Shown here one piece after another: positions 60,177 through 64,000 of a stretch of 64,000 nt of DNA. How positions within the stretch are numbered: the first letter of the stretch is position 1; every line of letters begins with the position of its first letter. The position numbers and the translations under genes are program-made. The stretch spans positions 448,216 through 512,215 of the forward strand of contig SCFE01000002.1 in NCBI GenBank assembly GCA_004352715.1, given 5' to 3'. Origin of the DNA: Hofstenia miamia (lineage: Eukaryota > Xenacoelomorpha > Acoela). The notes beneath the pieces were generated by a model. That model was not told the origin of the DNA. It saw only the letters and a list, made by a program, of their open reading frames with translations, and made no database searches.

Positions 60177-60953
60177 AATGATTTGTGAACATTTTCTCTG
60201 TTATTGAAAATGTCTGATCTTTGAATTTGCATTTCCATTAAATTTACATTCCATAAAATGATTTCTATTTCCATTTGCAACCCTTAATATTATTAACGCT
60301 CAGTTATATCTTAATTATCACGTATCAGCCAAAAAGGCTGCTTTCAATTTTAAGAATTTAATGGGAGAAACATACGCCCTTTTGGTGAATAACGAATTGA
60401 AAATGTTTTGCTGCCTTAATGTAACAGCCCAAAACAGATCAGTTCAGATAAATATCAAGGATAATCCTAGATGTATGCCCTTTTAGTAAAAAAACTGAGA
60501 AATATCATTTACTTTCCATTTTAATTGCATTAACAATCTTCCTCATATAATATAATGAGTAAGACATAAAGGTGGGCGCCGCCTTCAGCCGACTACTATC
60601 GGCGGCGCAGCCGGCTGAGCGACATCTATAGAACTGGATTCGACTGTATAATATTCCAAATAAAAATCTTATAAGGCCTATAGCCCTGTAAAAACCGTAT
60701 ATGATGCAAGCAGTGTTGTGAAACTATCTGCAAAAAGGTTCATCATGCGCCTAAAGGCAATCTGATTAATAAGACATAAAAACCTAATCAATGTTAAACG
60801 TCACTACCACATCAAGGACATTAATTGCGGTTGCCTTTTTACGACACATTTCGTTTGTCTTTATAAACTTTTAGTTATAAATCGGCTCAGCCGTATAAAT
60901 TTTTAGGAGCTTTAGTTTTACAGCTTAAAGCATTGTTTTGCTCGCAGTTAGGT
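60139..60953. other. Non-coding, with a GC-rich inverted repeat
   Basis: GCGCCGCC and GGCGGCGC form 8-bp inverted arms within about 60570-60605, next to two CAGCCG words, a GC-rich patch in very AT-rich DNA. It could be a transposon end or structured element; no coding seen. Confidence 0.45.
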
Positions 60954-61953
60954 NNNNNNNNNNNNNNNNNNNNNNNNNNNNNNNNNNNNNNNNNNNNNNN
61001 NNNNNNNNNNNNNNNNNNNNNNNNNNNNNNNNNNNNNNNNNNNNNNNNNNNNNNNNNNNNNNNNNNNNNNNNNNNNNNNNNNNNNNNNNNNNNNNNNNNN
61101 NNNNNNNNNNNNNNNNNNNNNNNNNNNNNNNNNNNNNNNNNNNNNNNNNNNNNNNNNNNNNNNNNNNNNNNNNNNNNNNNNNNNNNNNNNNNNNNNNNNN
61201 NNNNNNNNNNNNNNNNNNNNNNNNNNNNNNNNNNNNNNNNNNNNNNNNNNNNNNNNNNNNNNNNNNNNNNNNNNNNNNNNNNNNNNNNNNNNNNNNNNNN
61301 NNNNNNNNNNNNNNNNNNNNNNNNNNNNNNNNNNNNNNNNNNNNNNNNNNNNNNNNNNNNNNNNNNNNNNNNNNNNNNNNNNNNNNNNNNNNNNNNNNNN
61401 NNNNNNNNNNNNNNNNNNNNNNNNNNNNNNNNNNNNNNNNNNNNNNNNNNNNNNNNNNNNNNNNNNNNNNNNNNNNNNNNNNNNNNNNNNNNNNNNNNNN
61501 NNNNNNNNNNNNNNNNNNNNNNNNNNNNNNNNNNNNNNNNNNNNNNNNNNNNNNNNNNNNNNNNNNNNNNNNNNNNNNNNNNNNNNNNNNNNNNNNNNNN
61601 NNNNNNNNNNNNNNNNNNNNNNNNNNNNNNNNNNNNNNNNNNNNNNNNNNNNNNNNNNNNNNNNNNNNNNNNNNNNNNNNNNNNNNNNNNNNNNNNNNNN
61701 NNNNNNNNNNNNNNNNNNNNNNNNNNNNNNNNNNNNNNNNNNNNNNNNNNNNNNNNNNNNNNNNNNNNNNNNNNNNNNNNNNNNNNNNNNNNNNNNNNNN
61801 NNNNNNNNNNNNNNNNNNNNNNNNNNNNNNNNNNNNNNNNNNNNNNNNNNNNNNNNNNNNNNNNNNNNNNNNNNNNNNNNNNNNNNNNNNNNNNNNNNNN
61901 NNNNNNNNNNNNNNNNNNNNNNNNNNNNNNNNNNNNNNNNNNNNNNNNNNNNN
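60954..61953. other. Assembly gap, 1000 N
   Basis: Exactly 1000 Ns, a conventional scaffold spacer of unknown true length. Exons could be hidden here. Confidence 0.95.
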
Positions 61954-62059
61954 CAGTGAGACCCTTAATCGTACTTTTGGATAGAATAGAGCGCTTTTTT
62001 CAAAACTGCTAAGAATTTTAAGCAAATCGCTATTCAGACAGCTTAACGATGAAAATATA

Positions 62060-62857
62060 GCTGAAGTCAAAAAAATTGGCCACTTCAAAATTTGACTATT
62101 ATTATCTAAAGTTACTAGATGGCACTGGTACAATAGTTCAAAATATTGCCAAATGCTCGAGCAATTTGTACTATACGAAACCTGTTTATATCCCTATTCA
62201 TGGATCTTAGAACAAGATGGAGCAACCCCTCATGCCTCAAAATCGACAAAATAATTTTTTACCAATTATACTATTCAAGTTATGCACCGAATTCGCTCAA
62301 GCTCTATTCGTAATGCACTATGGGAGTTAAACAGTCATGAATTCATCGCGTCCGATCGTGGCAGAAACAACCAGCAAATTCTGCCTACGTCGTTCATTTC
62401 GAATCTTACACAGATTGTGTGTAACTGGTTTATTCATGAGTGTGTAGAAAGTGTCAGTAAAGCCATTAATCAAAAGCAACGGAATATCTTATGCGCTGCG
62501 AGGCATTTTCATTTCTACAAAAAGTGTGACATTTGTGCAAGGGCTCCTCATAGAGAACGTGTAGCAGATTCTGAAGGATTTTTTCGAGAAAAAAAATCCC
62601 ACAAATCTGAAAGAATTAAATTTACATCCTTGAATTGCAACACCAAATAACTCAAGAAGTTAGAGTCCGTTTAATGGATTCAGTTTCAAGACGTTTATCT
62701 GCTTGTCACGCTTTGCATGGCTAACTTGTCAAATAACTTTGTCGCCAGGTTACAAGCTGAGACAATTATATTTTCAAATATATTTTATAAGCCTCTTTTT
62801 GTCTTCCGTTTATTATCAAAAATGTGTTTATAATGTGGCCACTTTTTTCACTTGAGC
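62060..62857 (+). mobile_element. Tc1/mariner-superfamily element, 798 bp, truncated inside
   Basis: TA lies outside both ends (62058-62059, 62858-62859). The left terminus is GCTGAAGTCAAAAAAATTGG and the right, reverse complemented, GCTCAAGTGAAAAAAGTGGC, with GGCCAC shared at the inner end. Inside, on plus, WILEQDGATPHASKSTK (about 62203-62253) is the QDGAxPH catalytic block around the second Asp of the superfamily. The frame 62282-62650 continues as MHRIRSSSIRNALWELNSHE. The 5' half of the transposase is absent. Confidence 0.8.
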
Positions 62858-62859
62858 TA

Positions 62860-63517
62860 TATGTGTCATTACATATGTCAATAATTGAATATTTCCTTCA
62901 ATTTGAGTCTTGAGGGGTCAATATTAGGTTAAAATTGGACATTTTTATTGCTAAAATTTTAGATCTAAAAATTATTTTTAAGGTCATAATTTGCTTTGTC
63001 CTAATAATGACACGATAATTTTGATGTACCTTGACACTAAATCCTTATTGCTCATTTGATTTTAGGTGGGAAGATAAAAATATTTTCTTTACAAATTTTA
63101 AAAAAAAAATTTCTTCTAATTTGTATAAAATATGTTTTAAGTCAGATTTACATCTATAGTCCAGTTTCAAGATTAAATTCTCAGCTTAATAATGTTTCAC
63201 AGAATAGCCTTTTGTGAAATCAAAGACAAACTAAACGTGCTTGTATTTAGCAATAATTGCATCTTAATTTGACCGCTACTTGCTGAAGTTCGTGGGTTAT
63301 TGCAAGGACTAAAATTCGCTGCCTATGACTATTTTTAAAATTTTTAACTTGTAATTGCATAAAGCATATAATATATACATGGTAATCGTAAAATATTCTA
63401 TCATATAAACATTTTTCATCGTTCCTCAAATAGAATTCATGCTTTGCACATTATCGCATTATGCCGCTAGGTGTCGCCTTATAACTCACTACGCTCTGAA
63501 AGCATACTAATTTGTAA
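62860..63517. other. Spacer upstream of the terminal ORF
   Basis: AT-rich, no feature recognised. The last 100 bases before 63518 may hold the promoter or 5' UTR of the following ORF. Confidence 0.4.
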
Positions 63518-64000
63518 ATGGATTGCCGCACTAACAGTAGATTTTGGCGGGCTAAGCGTTTAGTTTTCAAATCTAAACATTTGCGTTATTCAAGATATCA
63601 GAGATTAGCAAAGAAGAAACGTTTAGCTCAACTGTACCGGTTAGCATCCGGTGAAGAATATAAACTCATTCCCCATGAACAATCAAGTGGAAGAAATCAA
63701 CGTAACACTGAAATTGCAATTATTGTGCATTTACAAAACATTCAACATCAATTGATTCACCTCAACAGTATGTTTTCTCAATATAGTCATACATCTAAGA
63801 ACTCTCAACTTCAAACAATGCATGTACTGGAACGACTGGAAGCTTCCCAAGCACAAATGTTACATCAGTTAAACAAAATAGATTCCCAGTTATTTGCCTA
63901 TAGTGCATGTATTCAACCACACTCAGTGGGATATCAAATGCAGCCTACAATACCCAATCGAGTCTCCTCCCCTCTGCCTCTACAAGATTTGAAAAATCAG
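63518..64000 (+). CDS. Unrecognised ORF, open to the window end (161 codons, partial)
   Basis: It starts at an ATG directly after an in-frame TAA and stays open for 161 codons to the last base. I do not recognise the family. The N-terminal 40 residues are strongly basic (RFWRAKRLVFKSKHLRYSRY, then LAKKKRL). From about residue 74 there is a Gln/His/Leu-rich helical stretch with heptad-like leucines (VHLQNIQHQLIHLNSMF, later LERLEASQAQMLHQLNKIDS), suggesting a coiled coil. The end is Pro/Ser-rich. The codon composition is less AT-rich than the flanks and there is no stop in a region where chance frames are short, which supports real coding. It could be a separate gene, a first exon, or a transposon-encoded protein. 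Confidence 0.6.
   Translation, partial: MDCRTNSRFWRAKRLVFKSKHLRYSRYQRLAKKKRLAQLYRLASGEEYKLIPHEQSSGRNQRNTEIAIIVHLQNIQHQLIHLNSMFSQYSHTSKNSQLQTMHVLERLEASQAQMLHQLNKIDSQLFAYSACIQPHSVGYQMQPTIPNRVSSPLPLQDLKNQ

Noticed and set aside
60925-62133. Apparent 350-400 codon open frames
   Set aside because: Nearly all of each frame is the 1000-N gap.

Overview
This is a strongly AT-rich, intron-bearing animal (metazoan) nuclear sequence. The evidence is long and short GT-AG introns, a multi-exon TYW1 gene, a METTL7/TMT1-type methyltransferase, an ARAP-type PH/ArfGAP gene, many (TA)n microsatellites and a dense load of eukaryotic transposons. The lineage cannot be fixed from sequence alone; the divergent host proteins and the TE mix suggest an invertebrate. 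There is no operon, CRISPR array, bacterial promoter or recognisable tRNA/rRNA gene.

Layout. 1-2.5 kb: a possible non-coding hAT-like element and AT-rich sequence. 2.6-8.6 kb (minus): a complete nine-exon TYW1 gene (tRNA wybutosine synthesis), reconstructed exon by exon with matching phases. 9.4-10.1 kb (minus): a single-exon TMT1/METTL7-like methyltransferase. 10.9-11.5 kb: a TTAA-flanked piggyBac-type MITE. 12.3-14.9 kb: a nearly full piggyBac element with TTAA target duplication and TIRs, inactivated by three stops. 15.2-18.9 kb (minus): a decayed non-LTR retrotransposon with PHD-like finger, reverse transcriptase, Cys-His knuckle and restriction-like endonuclease. 21.6-22.5 kb: a second, APE-type LINE remnant. 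23.0-26.75 kb (minus): a Ty3/gypsy element with very short LTRs, PBS and polypurine tract, internally deleted.

27.3-53.9 kb (plus): eleven exons of a divergent ARAP-like gene (PH1, PH2, then the ArfGAP zinc finger), continuing beyond what I could assign. Its introns contain at least ten transposons: a small MITE, LINE and piggyBac fragments, a hAT MITE, four hAT elements or remnants with transposase sequence, a mariner, a Tc1-like element, and one hAT element at 50.7-52.6 kb that looks intact (445-aa transposase in two exons, perfect 8-bp target duplication). 54-63.5 kb is mostly AT-rich non-coding DNA with two large gaps and a deleted Tc1/mariner element. At 63.5 kb an unrecognised ORF runs off the window.

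Assembly caution. Duplications of roughly 100-530 bp sit beside single Ns or 21-N gaps inside four transposons. They look like unmerged alleles or contig overlaps rather than biology.
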